DNA from: Anaerosalibacter massiliensis
Lineage (GTDB): Bacteria; Bacillota; Clostridia; Tissierellales; Sporanaerobacteraceae
Length of the DNA: 64,000 bases
NCBI GenBank assembly: GCA_000751555.1
Contig: CCEZ01000043.1
Span: 62,001-126,000 of the forward strand
Reading direction: 5' to 3'
Within the stretch, counting starts at the first letter, position 1. Every line of letters starts with the position of its first letter. Made by a program: the position numbers and the translations under genes. This document shows positions 36,000-44,970 of this stretch, piece after piece. The notes beneath the pieces were generated by a model, which saw nothing but the letters and a program-made list of their open reading frames with translations, made no database searches and was not told where the DNA came from.

Positions 36000-38561
36000 A
36001 TGTATCAATTTATTGTAAATGGTGAGGATGTAGGCATAGATAAAGATAAAAAACTTATAGAATATTTAAGGGAAGATTTAAGATTAACATCTGTAAAAAA
36101 TGGTTGTTCAGAAGGAGCTTGTGGTACTTGTTCTATTTTAGTAAATGGAAGGCCTATGAGAGCATGTATTTTAACTACATCTAAAGTAGTTGGTAAGGAG
36201 ATTACAACAGTGGAAGGCCTTACAGATAGAGAAAAAGATGTTTATGCTTATGCTTTTTCTGAAATGGGAGCAGTTCAATGTGGTTTTTGTACTCCAGGAA
36301 TGGTTATTAGTGCCAAAGGTCTTTTAGATACTAATTTGAATCTCACAGAAGAGGAAATAAAAAAAGCTATAAGAGGTAATATTTGTAGATGTACAGGATA
36401 TATTAAAATTGCTGAAGCTATAAAGTTGGCAGCAAAAATTCTTAGAGAAAATATAGAAGTTCCTCAAGTAGCATTTAAAGGCATAGTAGGAGAAAGAATG
36501 CATAGAGTAGATGCAAAGGATAAGGTTCTTGGTACAGGGGAATATGTGGATGATTTATATTTTGAAGGTATGCTTTATGGTTCAGCCCTTAGAACTAAAT
36601 ATCCTAGAGCACTTGTTAAAAAGATTGATATTTCAAAGGCAAAGGAGTACCCAGGAGTAATAACGGTTCTTACTGCTGAAGATATACCTGGGAAAAGATA
36701 CATAGGGCATTTAGTTAAAGATTGGCCTGCTTTAATAGCAGTTGGAGAGGAAACAAGATATGTAGGTGATGCTGTGGCATTAGTAGCAGCTGAAAGTAGA
36801 GAAGCTCTAAAAAAAGGCTTGGAACTCATAGAAGTTGAATATAAGGAACTTGAACCAGTTACAAGTCCTGAAATGGCTATGATAGAAGGAGCTCCTAAAA
36901 TTCATAAAGATGGAAATATATTAACTAAAGAGGTATTAAAAAGAGGGAATGCATGTGGAATTTTAGAAAAATCAAAATATGTTGTGACTACTAAATATTC
37001 AACACCTTTTACAGAACATGCCTTTTTGGAACCAGAATGTGCAATTGCTATGCCTAATGGTGAGGATGGTATACTCTTATATACAGGAGGGCAGAGTGTT
37101 TATGATGATCAAACTGAAGTTTCTGAGCTATTAGGGTTTCCTAAAGAAAAGGTAAGAGTTATTAGTAAACTTGTAGGTGGAGGTTTTGGGGGAAAAGAAG
37201 ATATGAGTGTCCAGCATCATGCTGCTCTATTAGCTTGGTATACTAAGCTACCTGTTAAAGTAACTTTATCTCGTAAAGAAAGTATTATGATCCATCCTAA
37301 GAGACATGCTATGGAAATGGAATTTACTACCGCATGTGACGAAAATGGAAAACTTACTGCTATGAAGGCCAGATTAGTGTCAGATACAGGAGCCTATGCA
37401 TCATTGGGTGGTCCAGTACTTCAAAGAGCATGCACTCATGCAGCAGGACCTTATAATTATCAGAATGTTGATATTGAAGGTTTAGCAGTCTATACTAATA
37501 ATCCACCAGCAGGTGCTTTTAGAGGATTTGGAGTAACCCAATCTGCTTTTGCTATAGAGTGTAATTTAAATATTTTAGCTGAAAATGTTGGTATATCACC
37601 GTGGGAGATACGTTATAGAAATGCTGTCAGACCTGGTGATATTCTTCCTAATGGACAGATTGCAGATGAAGGAACTGCTATAGTAGAGACTCTTTTAGCA
37701 GTAAAAGAAGAATATGAAAAGCATCCCTATGCAGGCATAGCTTGTGCTATGAAAAATGCTGGATTAGGAGTTGGGGTACCTGATTTTGGTAGATGTAGAT
37801 TAACTATATCTGATGGTAAAGTTCATATTAGAACTAGTGCAGCTTGTATGGGACAAGGATTAGCAACTGTAACAACACATATAGTCTGTGAAACAACAGG
37901 GCTGATACCAGATAATATAATAGCTGATGCACCAGATACAGCTATAACTCCAGATTCTGGGACATCTACTGCTTCAAGACAAACTCTATTTACAGGCGAA
38001 GCTACAAGAAGAGCTTCTTTAAAATTAAAAGATGCCTTGAATTTAGGTAAAACATTAGAGGAACTTGAAGGAGAAGATTTTTATGGTGAATATGAGGGAA
38101 AAACAGATCCAATGGGATTGGATAAGCCGAATCCAGTAAGCCATATAGCTTATGGATATGCTACTCATGTTGCAATAATAGATGAAAATGGAAGAGTTCA
38201 AAAAATAGTAGCTGCTCATGATGTTGGAAAGGCTATAAATCCAATAAATATTGAAGGACAAATTGAAGGTGGAGTTGTAATGAGTCTTGGATATGCTTTG
38301 ACTGAAAATTATCCATTGGAGAATGGTGTTCCGAAAGCTAAGTTTGGTACATTAGGTTTATTTAGAGCTAATGATATACCAGAAATTGAGAGTATTATTG
38401 TAGAGAAAAATGATATTTCATTAGCTTATGGAGCAAAGGGCATTGGTGAGATAACAGCAATTCCTACTGCACCAGCAGTGCAAGGAGCTTATTATAAATT
38501 AGATGGAAAGTATAGAACTAAATTACCACTTCAAGATACACCCTATAATAGGGAAAAATAA
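36000..38561 (+). CDS. Selenium-dependent molybdenum hydroxylase (xanthine dehydrogenase type)
   Basis: 853 residues from ATG 36000 (GGGAGG just before; the upstream extension overlaps hyuA). N-terminal [2Fe-2S] domain (CSEGACGTCS and Cys in RAC), helical [2Fe-2S] domain (QCGFCTPGM ... CRCTGY), then the two-part molybdopterin domain (GGGFGGKED near residue 395, AFRGFGVTQ near 507, GAKGIGEI near 813). No FAD domain, so electrons leave through another carrier. Hydroxylates purines such as xanthine or runs in reverse on uric acid. Selenium here would be a labile ligand, not selenocysteine, consistent with yqeB nearby. Confidence 0.92.
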   Translation: MYQFIVNGEDVGIDKDKKLIEYLREDLRLTSVKNGCSEGACGTCSILVNGRPMRACILTTSKVVGKEITTVEGLTDREKDVYAYAFSEMGAVQCGFCTPGMVISAKGLLDTNLNLTEEEIKKAIRGNICRCTGYIKIAEAIKLAAKILRENIEVPQVAFKGIVGERMHRVDAKDKVLGTGEYVDDLYFEGMLYGSALRTKYPRALVKKIDISKAKEYPGVITVLTAEDIPGKRYIGHLVKDWPALIAVGEETRYVGDAVALVAAESREALKKGLELIEVEYKELEPVTSPEMAMIEGAPKIHKDGNILTKEVLKRGNACGILEKSKYVVTTKYSTPFTEHAFLEPECAIAMPNGEDGILLYTGGQSVYDDQTEVSELLGFPKEKVRVISKLVGGGFGGKEDMSVQHHAALLAWYTKLPVKVTLSRKESIMIHPKRHAMEMEFTTACDENGKLTAMKARLVSDTGAYASLGGPVLQRACTHAAGPYNYQNVDIEGLAVYTNNPPAGAFRGFGVTQSAFAIECNLNILAENVGISPWEIRYRNAVRPGDILPNGQIADEGTAIVETLLAVKEEYEKHPYAGIACAMKNAGLGVGVPDFGRCRLTISDGKVHIRTSAACMGQGLATVTTHIVCETTGLIPDNIIADAPDTAITPDSGTSTASRQTLFTGEATRRASLKLKDALNLGKTLEELEGEDFYGEYEGKTDPMGLDKPNPVSHIAYGYATHVAIIDENGRVQKIVAAHDVGKAINPINIEGQIEGGVVMSLGYALTENYPLENGVPKAKFGTLGLFRANDIPEIESIIVEKNDISLAYGAKGIGEITAIPTAPAVQGAYYKLDGKYRTKLPLQDTPYNREK

Positions 38562-38592
38562 TAAAAATATAATAATAAAGGAGATGTAAATT

Positions 38593-38976
38593 ATGAGAAA
38601 ACAATCTATATCAACAAATAAAGCTCCAGAAGCTATAGGACCTTATTCACAGGCTATAAAAGTAGGCAATTTAATATATACTTCAGGACAATTACCAATA
38701 GATCCTAGCACAGGAGAACTTATAAATGATGATATAAAGAAGGCTACAGCTCAATCATTAGAAAACGTTAAAGCTATATTAGAAGAGGTCAATGTCAGTA
38801 TGGACAAGGTTGTAAAAACATTAGTCTTTGTAAAAGATCTTAATGATTTTACAGCAGTAAATGAAGTATATGCAGAGTATTTTACACAAAACTATCCTGC
38901 AAGATCTTGTATAGAGGTAGCAAAGTTGCCTAAGGATGCAAGGGTTGAAATTGAAGTTATTGCATTAGCAGAATAA
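38593..38976 (+). CDS. ridA: RidA-family enamine/imine deaminase
   Basis: 127 residues, full length for the YjgF/YER057c/UK114 family. Signature near the C-terminus around PARSCIEVAKLPKDARVEIEVIA contains the substrate arginine and the conserved acid; AIGPYSQAIKVGNLIYTSGQLP is the N-terminal hallmark. It hydrolyses 2-aminoacrylate and similar enamines. This fits the cluster well because YgeX releases 2-aminoacrylate. RBS AAGGAGATG. Confidence 0.92.
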   Translation: MRKQSISTNKAPEAIGPYSQAIKVGNLIYTSGQLPIDPSTGELINDDIKKATAQSLENVKAILEEVNVSMDKVVKTLVFVKDLNDFTAVNEVYAEYFTQNYPARSCIEVAKLPKDARVEIEVIALAE

Positions 38977-38984
38977 TTTAAATC

Positions 38985-39011
38985 AATAGGGTGCCTGATT
39001 GGTACCCTATT
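38985..39011 (+). terminator. Hairpin after ridA (weak terminator)
   Basis: AATAGGGTGCC / GGTACCCTATT, 11-bp stem with one G-T pair and a TGATT loop, but no T-run. It may end the purine operon partially. Confidence 0.5.
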
Positions 39012-39053
39012 CAGCAGAAATGATAATTTCAAAATTAAAAAAGGGAGACTAAT

Positions 39054-40058
39054 ATGGAAGCTAATAAAAATTTTGCAAAAAAAACTATTATTGGTGTTAT
39101 GGTACTAATATTTTTAACTATAATATCTATGTCTATTGGTAGATACCCTATAAATGCAAAAGATATATTTTTATACTTAATAGGTAGAAAAAATTTACCT
39201 CCTGAGGTAGTAACTATTTTATTTAAAGTTAGGCTTTCAAGAATATTGTCTGCACTTTTAATAGGAAGTTCATTAGCGCTTTCTGGAGCAGCGTACCAAG
39301 GTATGTTTAAAAATCCACTAGTTTCCCCTGATATATTAGGAGCTAGTACAGGAGCCAGCTTTGGAGCGTGTTTAGGTATGCTTTTTTCCTGGAATATTTT
39401 TTTTATACAGATTTCCTCTTTTATTTTTGGACTTATAGCTGTATTTATTACTTATGTTTTAAGTGAGAGAGTTAAAGATGGAGATAATATTTTAATATTA
39501 GTTCTTTCTGGTGTTATGATAAATACTTTATTCTCATCCTTTGTTTCTTTGATTAAGTTTATAGCAGATCCTTACAATAAATTGCCTAGTATCACATTTT
39601 GGCTTATGGGAAGTCTAGCTTCAGTTGATTATAAAGATGTACTATTTTTAATAATTCCTATACTAATTGGTATAATTACAATTTGTTTATTGAAATGGAA
39701 GCTGAACATATTGTCTTTAGGAGATGAAGAAGCGAAAACATTGGGGATAAATACTAAAAAAATAAGATTGATAGCAATTATGGCTTCCACTTTAATGACT
39801 TCTGCTACAGTAGCTATTGGAGGGAATATTGGTTGGATAGGTCTTATTATTCCCCATTTAGCAAGAGCAATTGTAGGTCCAGATTATAGATATTTAACAA
39901 GTATGTCCATAATCATGGGTGGAATATTTTTGATATTTATAGATGATTTAGCAAGAATTGTAGGAGGATTAGAAATACCAATAGGTATATTAAATTCTAT
40001 AGTGGGAGTTCCTTTTTACATATATATATTAATAAATTATAGGAGAGATTGGTCATGA
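39054..40058 (+). CDS. FecCD-family ABC transporter permease (metal chelate / oxyanion)
   Basis: 334 residues, about ten hydrophobic segments. BtuC/FecCD features: RLSRILSALLIGSSLALSGAAYQGMFKNPLVSPDILGASTGASFGA (residues ~62-107, quoted only as region; key residues R-L-S-R and N-P-L), and IPHLARAIVGPDYR near residue 268. Forms the dimeric channel for a class II importer. The substrate may be molybdate or tungstate, because relatives (MolB) have this fold and the gene follows a molybdenum hydroxylase operon, but siderophore, heme or cobalamin cannot be excluded. Confidence 0.85.
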   Translation: MEANKNFAKKTIIGVMVLIFLTIISMSIGRYPINAKDIFLYLIGRKNLPPEVVTILFKVRLSRILSALLIGSSLALSGAAYQGMFKNPLVSPDILGASTGASFGACLGMLFSWNIFFIQISSFIFGLIAVFITYVLSERVKDGDNILILVLSGVMINTLFSSFVSLIKFIADPYNKLPSITFWLMGSLASVDYKDVLFLIIPILIGIITICLLKWKLNILSLGDEEAKTLGINTKKIRLIAIMASTLMTSATVAIGGNIGWIGLIIPHLARAIVGPDYRYLTSMSIIMGGIFLIFIDDLARIVGGLEIPIGILNSIVGVPFYIYILINYRRDWS

Positions 40059-40819
40059 GAATTGAGGCTAGAAACTTAGCATATGGCTTTAATAACAATA
40101 TTGTAGGCAGTAACATTTATTTTGAAGTTGCTAAAGGAGAAATGTTGTTTATCTTAGGACCAAACGGAGTTGGAAAGACTACCTTAATTAAAACTATACT
40201 TAATTTATTAGGACCATTGGATGGAGATATATTGATTGATAATTTATCTATATCAGATTTTAATAGAAAAGAACTGGGGAGAATTTTTGCGTATGTGCCT
40301 CAAAATAATTCTTTTAACTTTCCCTTTAAGGTTATAGATATGATTCTAATGGGAAGAACGCCTTATTTAGAAAAATTTCAAACTCCTAAGAAAAAGGACT
40401 ATGAAATAGCTTTTAATTCATTAGAGATACTCAATATATCTCATTTAGAAAATAAACCTTTTACTAATATTAGTGGAGGAGAAAAACAACTAGTATTGAT
40501 AGCTAGGGCATTAACACAAGAAGCAAATTTTTTAGTTTTAGATGAGCCTACATCCAGTTTAGATTTTGGAAATGAAGTTAAATTATTAAAAATACTAGAA
40601 AAATTATCTAAAAGGGGAATGGGCGTTATAATGGCTACCCACAATCCTAACCATGCTGTGAAGAAATCAGGTAAGATATTATTGTTAAAAGGGAAAAAAG
40701 ATTTTTATTTTGGTTCTAGTCTAGAAACTTTAACAAAGGAAAGACTAGAAAAGGTTTATGAAACAAAAGTGGATGTAGCTTTTACAAAGAAAGATAAGAA
40801 AGTATTTATATCAATTTAA
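40055..40819 (+). CDS. ABC transporter ATP-binding protein (FecE/BtuD type)
   Basis: 254 residues from ATG 40055, overlapping the permease stop as ATGA. Walker A GPNGVGKTT (~residue 36), Q-loop in AYVPQNN, signature ISGGEKQLVLIARAL (~138), Walker B FLVLDEPTSSLD and switch His in ATHNPNHA. Partner of the FecCD permease and of the binding protein encoded 67 bp downstream. Confidence 0.9.
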   Translation: MRIEARNLAYGFNNNIVGSNIYFEVAKGEMLFILGPNGVGKTTLIKTILNLLGPLDGDILIDNLSISDFNRKELGRIFAYVPQNNSFNFPFKVIDMILMGRTPYLEKFQTPKKKDYEIAFNSLEILNISHLENKPFTNISGGEKQLVLIARALTQEANFLVLDEPTSSLDFGNEVKLLKILEKLSKRGMGVIMATHNPNHAVKKSGKILLLKGKKDFYFGSSLETLTKERLEKVYETKVDVAFTKKDKKVFISI

Positions 40820-40830
40820 TAAAAATAAAT

Positions 40831-40865
40831 CTGTTTAGAGTACTAAAATAATTAGTACTAAACAG
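40831..40865 (+). repeat. Intercistronic hairpin in the ABC operon
   Basis: CTGTTTAG-a-GTACTAA / TTAGTACTAAACAG with one bulged base. No T-run. It lies between the ATPase and binding-protein genes and may set their relative expression. Confidence 0.5.
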
Positions 40866-40886
40866 GTTAAACTAGGGGGAATAAAT

Positions 40887-41969
40887 ATGAATAAGAAAAA
40901 GTTGTTAATTAGTAGTATTTTTTTCATTTTAATAATTTCTTTATTAACAACAGGTTGTGTCAAGGAGTCAGATTCCAAAGAAGAGAGTACTATAACAATA
41001 GAGGATATGGCTAATAGAAAGGTAAAAGTTCCTACAAATATTTCAAAAGTTTATGCTACAAACCCAAGTGGAACTATATTTGTCTATACTTTAGACCCAG
41101 ATTCTCTTATAGGTCTTAATTATGAATTTACTGATTATGAAAAACAATTTGTTGATGAGAAATATAGGAAGTTACCAGTTTTAGGAGGATGGTTTGGAAA
41201 GAATTCTACTGGAAATGTAGAAGAAATTTTAAAGTATAGTCCAGATTTAATAGTTAATGTAGGAAAAATTGACGAAACTTCTATATCAGCAAGTGAAAAG
41301 ATAGAAGAAATCTTACAAGCACCAGTTATAATGCTTGGTGATAATATTGAAGAAATTTCAGAAGCATATGAAATATTAGGGAAAGTTTTAGGAAAAGAAA
41401 AAAGAGCTCAAGAATTAGCTAAGTATTCTAATGATATATTAAAAGAAGCAGAAGAAAATAGTTCAAAGATAAAAGAAGAAGATATGAAAAAGGTTTATTA
41501 TGCTGAAGGTCCTAAAGGTTTAGAAACTGAAGGGAATGGTTCTAGGAGAATGAAGGTTCTAGAACTAGTTAAAGGTGAGAATGCTTCGAAATCTGTTGAA
41601 ACAAAAGATAAACATGGAAAAACTAATGTATCTTTAGAAGAGTTGTTAATGTGGAATCCAGAATATATATTGGTAGGCTCTGATCCTGATAAAGGTTTAA
41701 ATGTGAAAGAAAATATATTAAAAGACCCATTATGGCAAGATATAGAGGCAGTAAAAAATAAAAATATTTATGAGATACCACATGGGCCTTTTAATTGGTT
41801 TGATAGACCACCAGCTGTAAACAGATTGATGGGGATTAAATGGTTAGGAAATTTAATTTATCCTGAAGTATTTGATTATGATATAAAAGAAGAGACAACT
41901 AAATTTTATAAACAATTTTATAATATGGATTTAAATGAAGAGCAAATAGAAATGTTATTGAGTAATTAA
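40887..41969 (+). CDS. Substrate-binding lipoprotein of the FecCD-type importer
   Basis: 360 residues. Lipoprotein signal ending LTTGC (Cys24), then a FecB/BtuF-type two-lobe fold with a linking helix. TIEDMANRKVKVPTNISKVYATNP near residue 35 opens lobe 1. It belongs to the periplasmic_binding_2 group that includes iron-siderophore, cobalamin and MolA molybdate/tungstate binders. VYATNPSGT-style N-termini are, in my recollection, common in clostridial oxyanion or metal binders. The ligand is inferred from the neighbouring molybdenum enzyme and is not shown by residues I can assign. Confidence 0.82.
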   Translation: MNKKKLLISSIFFILIISLLTTGCVKESDSKEESTITIEDMANRKVKVPTNISKVYATNPSGTIFVYTLDPDSLIGLNYEFTDYEKQFVDEKYRKLPVLGGWFGKNSTGNVEEILKYSPDLIVNVGKIDETSISASEKIEEILQAPVIMLGDNIEEISEAYEILGKVLGKEKRAQELAKYSNDILKEAEENSSKIKEEDMKKVYYAEGPKGLETEGNGSRRMKVLELVKGENASKSVETKDKHGKTNVSLEELLMWNPEYILVGSDPDKGLNVKENILKDPLWQDIEAVKNKNIYEIPHGPFNWFDRPPAVNRLMGIKWLGNLIYPEVFDYDIKEETTKFYKQFYNMDLNEEQIEMLLSN

Positions 41970-42029
41970 ATGAAAAAGATATGGGCATATTATTGGAGAA
42001 GAATAGAAACATATAAGGAGGTTTTTTTA

Positions 42030-42218
42030 ATGAAAGCATATGTAGATAAAGACACTTGCATAGGTTGTGGTTTATGTCCTACTATATGTCCACAAGTTTT
42101 TGAAATGGATGATGATGGAAAGGCAGTAGCAGCTGACGAAGAAATATCTGAAACTCTAATAGATAGTGCTAGAGAAGCTGAGGAATCATGTCCAGTAGCT
42201 GCTATAACAGTTGAATAG
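42030..42218 (+). CDS. Small ferredoxin, single [4Fe-4S] cluster
   Basis: 62 residues from ATG 42030 behind AAGGAGG (the in-frame start at 41970 has no ribosome site). CIGCGLCPTIC near residue 10 and a distal Cys in EESCPVAAI near residue 54 make one [4Fe-4S] cluster, as in Clostridium/Thermotoga-type monocluster ferredoxins. A possible electron partner for the flavin and molybdenum enzymes upstream, by inference from position. Confidence 0.9.
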   Translation: MKAYVDKDTCIGCGLCPTICPQVFEMDDDGKAVAADEEISETLIDSAREAEESCPVAAITVE

Positions 42219-42231
42219 TTTTCTTATCTAG

Positions 42232-42267
42232 AATACATAGCTAAGAATTTCTAGCTATGTATTTTTT
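42232..42267 (+). terminator. Terminator after ferredoxin
   Basis: AATACATAGCTA / TAGCTATGTATT stem followed by TTTT. Confidence 0.88.
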
Positions 42268-42351
42268 CCCTTGATACTAAATGCAATATATAATATAATG
42301 ATTACTGTAATAATACTCGTAATATATGTAAAAAAATAAAAGGATGTGTTT

Positions 42352-43221
42352 TTGGTGGGGTGCAATAAGAAATCTTGTATAGCAACTATTTTAACAATAG
42401 GCATGCTAACTTCTACAAGTTTTGCTAATGCTGGGGGGCATTCGCTAAACTCTGATTGCAAAAAAGAAAAAACAATAAAGATAATAAAAGAGAAAAAAAG
42501 CATTTCTAGAGAAATAAAAAAAGATAAGAAGCATAAAGAAAATATTTTAAAAACAAAAGAAGGAAAAGAAGCTTATAAAGTGTTAAATAAGACTTTTCTA
42601 TTAGACAAGCCAAGCGAGGATGGAAAAGTTATAGAAGAATTAGATTCAGAACAAGTTATATATTTAATTAATAGCTATGGAGGTTATGGCTTGTTTATAA
42701 CTAAAGACTCCAATAAAGGATTTGTAAAGCTTGATGATGTAAATGATGAGCCAGAAGAATTAGTAAACGTAACTATTGGTATTTCAAAAGTTACAAAGAG
42801 AATTACCAACGAAAATAAATATAATTATAATCTTGTAAAAGGAGATAATGTTTTAATCAAAGATTATGATGAAAATAATAAGAAATACATAATTGTAGAT
42901 GAGTTTGGAAATGAGTTTAAATTGATTTCAGAATATATTAGTTTAAATGGGAATCCAGCTATAGCTTCAAGAAATGAAAATTTTAATTCAAAAGGATCCT
43001 TAGAAAATACTTATAATGAGAGAAGATCTATTGAAAAATCATATTTGAAAAATGGAGATTTATTGTATTTTAGAAATCAAGAAGGAAATTTTAATGTAGG
43101 ATTATACTTAGAAGAGAATAAAATCATATATCCTTTATTAAGAGATAGAGAAATTAAAATCCCAAATGTAGACTCCATGAATCTTAAAAATGTAAATATT
43201 AGAAAAATAATAACTAGATAA
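42352..43221 (+). CDS. Exported protein with SH3-like domain and a degenerate NlpC/P60-like C-terminus
   Basis: About 289 residues; the start is uncertain (TTG 42352 or GTG 42355), with AGGATG at 42341-42346 as the only ribosome site. N-terminal signal peptide ending near SFANA. A Lys-rich stretch follows, then a bacterial-SH3-like segment (~residues 65-115: NKTFLLDKPSEDGKVIEEL). The last ~60 residues contain NGDLLYF and VGLYLEENKIIYP, which resemble NlpC/P60 folds, but no catalytic Cys exists after the signal peptide and the histidine before VGLYL is Asn. It is probably a wall-binding protein without peptidase activity. Confidence 0.6.
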   Translation: MVGCNKKSCIATILTIGMLTSTSFANAGGHSLNSDCKKEKTIKIIKEKKSISREIKKDKKHKENILKTKEGKEAYKVLNKTFLLDKPSEDGKVIEELDSEQVIYLINSYGGYGLFITKDSNKGFVKLDDVNDEPEELVNVTIGISKVTKRITNENKYNYNLVKGDNVLIKDYDENNKKYIIVDEFGNEFKLISEYISLNGNPAIASRNENFNSKGSLENTYNERRSIEKSYLKNGDLLYFRNQEGNFNVGLYLEENKIIYPLLRDREIKIPNVDSMNLKNVNIRKIITR

Positions 43222-43232
43222 CTATTAGTATT

Positions 43233-43262
43233 GATTAGTCTAAAACATGGACTAATCTTTTC
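43233..43262 (+). terminator. Terminator after the exported protein gene
   Basis: GATTAGTC / GACTAATC stem followed by TTTTCT. Confidence 0.75.
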
Positions 43263-43284
43263 TATATCTAAATAAAGAGGAGGA

Positions 43285-43881
43285 GTGGAGATGAATTATG
43301 AGATTACAAAAAAAGAGAGGATTGCTAGGATTGTTAGTATTTTAACAGTTGTTCCGCTAGTTGCTCTTTTCACAATAACTTTATTGTATATTAATTTTAA
43401 AGAAGATTTTCAAGGTTTTTTCTGGTATTTTTATTCTATTTTATTTCTAACCATACTACCTATATCTGCCTATCCATTAAAATATATATTACCTAGTTAT
43501 AGGAATTCAGGAAGAGGTGGGGAAAGAAAACTTGCTTTTATTTTAGCGATATTAGGCTATGTATTGGGAAGTTTTTTTGTCTTTATACTTAAGGGTTCAC
43601 TTATTGTAAAAAAGATATTTTCTGTTTATTTCACATCAGGAATAATTTTGACTTTTGCTAATAAAAGTTTAAAATTTAAAGCTAGTGGACATGCTTGTGG
43701 AGTATCTGGACCTATTACACTTTTATATCATTTTTTTGGGAATCCAATTTTATTTTTATATCTAATAATACCATTAATATTTTGGGCAAGAATAAAATTA
43801 AAAAGACATACATATAAAGAATTAATAGCAGGTACTTTAATAGGAATATTTTCTACAACTATAGGTATCTGGTTATTGTAA
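43285..43881 (+). CDS. PAP2-like integral membrane protein
   Basis: 198 residues, about five to six hydrophobic segments. SGHACG near residue 135 and RIKLKRHTYKELIAGTLIG near residue 171 resemble the SGH and R-x5-H-x3-D/E motifs of PAP2 phosphatases, though the first KxxxxxxRP motif is not clear and the terminal Asp is Glu. It may be a lipid phosphatase or an inactive relative. Start ATG 43291 is an alternative, but 43285 is kept because GAGGAGTGG lies close upstream. Confidence 0.6.
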   Translation: MEMNYEITKKERIARIVSILTVVPLVALFTITLLYINFKEDFQGFFWYFYSILFLTILPISAYPLKYILPSYRNSGRGGERKLAFILAILGYVLGSFFVFILKGSLIVKKIFSVYFTSGIILTFANKSLKFKASGHACGVSGPITLLYHFFGNPILFLYLIIPLIFWARIKLKRHTYKELIAGTLIGIFSTTIGIWLL

Positions 43882-43981
43882 CTTTTATAGTATGAATAGT
43901 AAAACTTTAACTTATTTTTCCTATATGATATAATAAAATTATTTAAAGGTAAATGAAAATATTTATAAAAGGGAGGTTGCT

Positions 43982-44827
43982 ATGTCTAGTATATTAAAAG
44001 GGAAGGAAGTTGTTAAGAGGGTTAAAGAGGACATTAAAAGGGATATAGTAGATTTAAACGAAAAGGATATTGAACCTACATTAGCTATAGTAAGATTAGG
44101 AGAAAATCCGGATGATATTGCTTATGAAAAAAGCATACTTAAGAATTGTGAAGGGGTAGGAATAGAGGGTAAGGTTTATAAAAAGGATTTAAATATTTCT
44201 ACGGAGGAATTGATAAATTCAGTTGAAAGATTAAATGAAGATGATAGTATTCATGGTATATTAATATTTAGACCATTGCCAAAACATATTGATGAAGATA
44301 TAATAGCTAAAACAATTAGTCCATTAAAGGATGTAGATTGTATGAATCCTTTAAATCTAGAAAAAATATTTGAAGGAGATATGAAAGGATTTGCACCATG
44401 TACTCCAAAGGCTGCTGTAATGATTATGGATCATTATGATATTCCCTTAAAGGGAGCTCATGTAGTTATTATAAATAGGAGTATGGTAGTAGGTAGACCA
44501 CTTTCTATGATGCTACTGGGCAAGGATTCTACGGTTACTATTTGCCATTCTAAAACTAAGGATCTAAAGAAATTTACCAATAGTGCGGACATAATTGTAA
44601 CAGCTTTAGGTAGATCAAAATATATTACTAATGAATATTTCAACAAAGAAAGTGTTGTAATAGATGTAGGAATAAGCTTTGATGAAAAAGGAAAAATGAC
44701 AGGAGATGTAGATTTTGAAAATGTATCTCCAAATGTAAACGCTATTACTCCAGTGCCTGGTGGAGTAGGAAGCTTGACTACTTCTGTTCTATTGAGTCAT
44801 GTAGTGCTTGCAGCTAAAAATATTTAA
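43982..44827 (+). CDS. folD: Bifunctional methylenetetrahydrofolate dehydrogenase/cyclohydrolase
   Basis: 281 residues. FolD motifs: YEKSILKNCEGVGIEG with the catalytic Lys (near residue 50), IHGILIFRPLPKH (~95), DVDCMNP (~119), and NRSMVVGRPLSMMLL (~167) in the Rossmann part, ending TPVPGGVGSLTTSVLL. It interconverts methylene-THF and formyl-THF. Alone in its transcript, between terminators. Common in purine- and amino-acid-fermenting anaerobes, where C1 units are handled through folate. Confidence 0.93.
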   Translation: MSSILKGKEVVKRVKEDIKRDIVDLNEKDIEPTLAIVRLGENPDDIAYEKSILKNCEGVGIEGKVYKKDLNISTEELINSVERLNEDDSIHGILIFRPLPKHIDEDIIAKTISPLKDVDCMNPLNLEKIFEGDMKGFAPCTPKAAVMIMDHYDIPLKGAHVVIINRSMVVGRPLSMMLLGKDSTVTICHSKTKDLKKFTNSADIIVTALGRSKYITNEYFNKESVVIDVGISFDEKGKMTGDVDFENVSPNVNAITPVPGGVGSLTTSVLLSHVVLAAKNI

Positions 44828-44833
44828 GCTATT

Positions 44834-44872
44834 AAAAAGAGTCTTTTTAAAAATTAAGACTCTTTTTTTCTT
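44834..44872 (+). terminator. Terminator after folD
   Basis: AAAGAGTCTT / AAGACTCTTT stem with T-run. Confidence 0.85.
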
Positions 44873-44902
44873 TTTCATACAAAACTAGTCAATTTTTGAT
44901 GA

Positions 44903-44929
44903 AGGAGAATATATAAGTAATATAGAAAT
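44903..44929 (+). promoter_or_regulatory. Possible sigma-H promoter of the spoIIA operon
   Basis: AGGAGAAT at 44903-44910 and GAAAT at 44925-44929 fit the spacing of the RnAGGAwww-N11-RnnGAAT sigma-H pattern, with one mismatch. Known spoIIA promoters use sigma-H. Confidence 0.35.
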
Positions 44930-44970
44930 ATAAGAATGGATAGATGAATATAGCTATAGGAGGGATTGGC

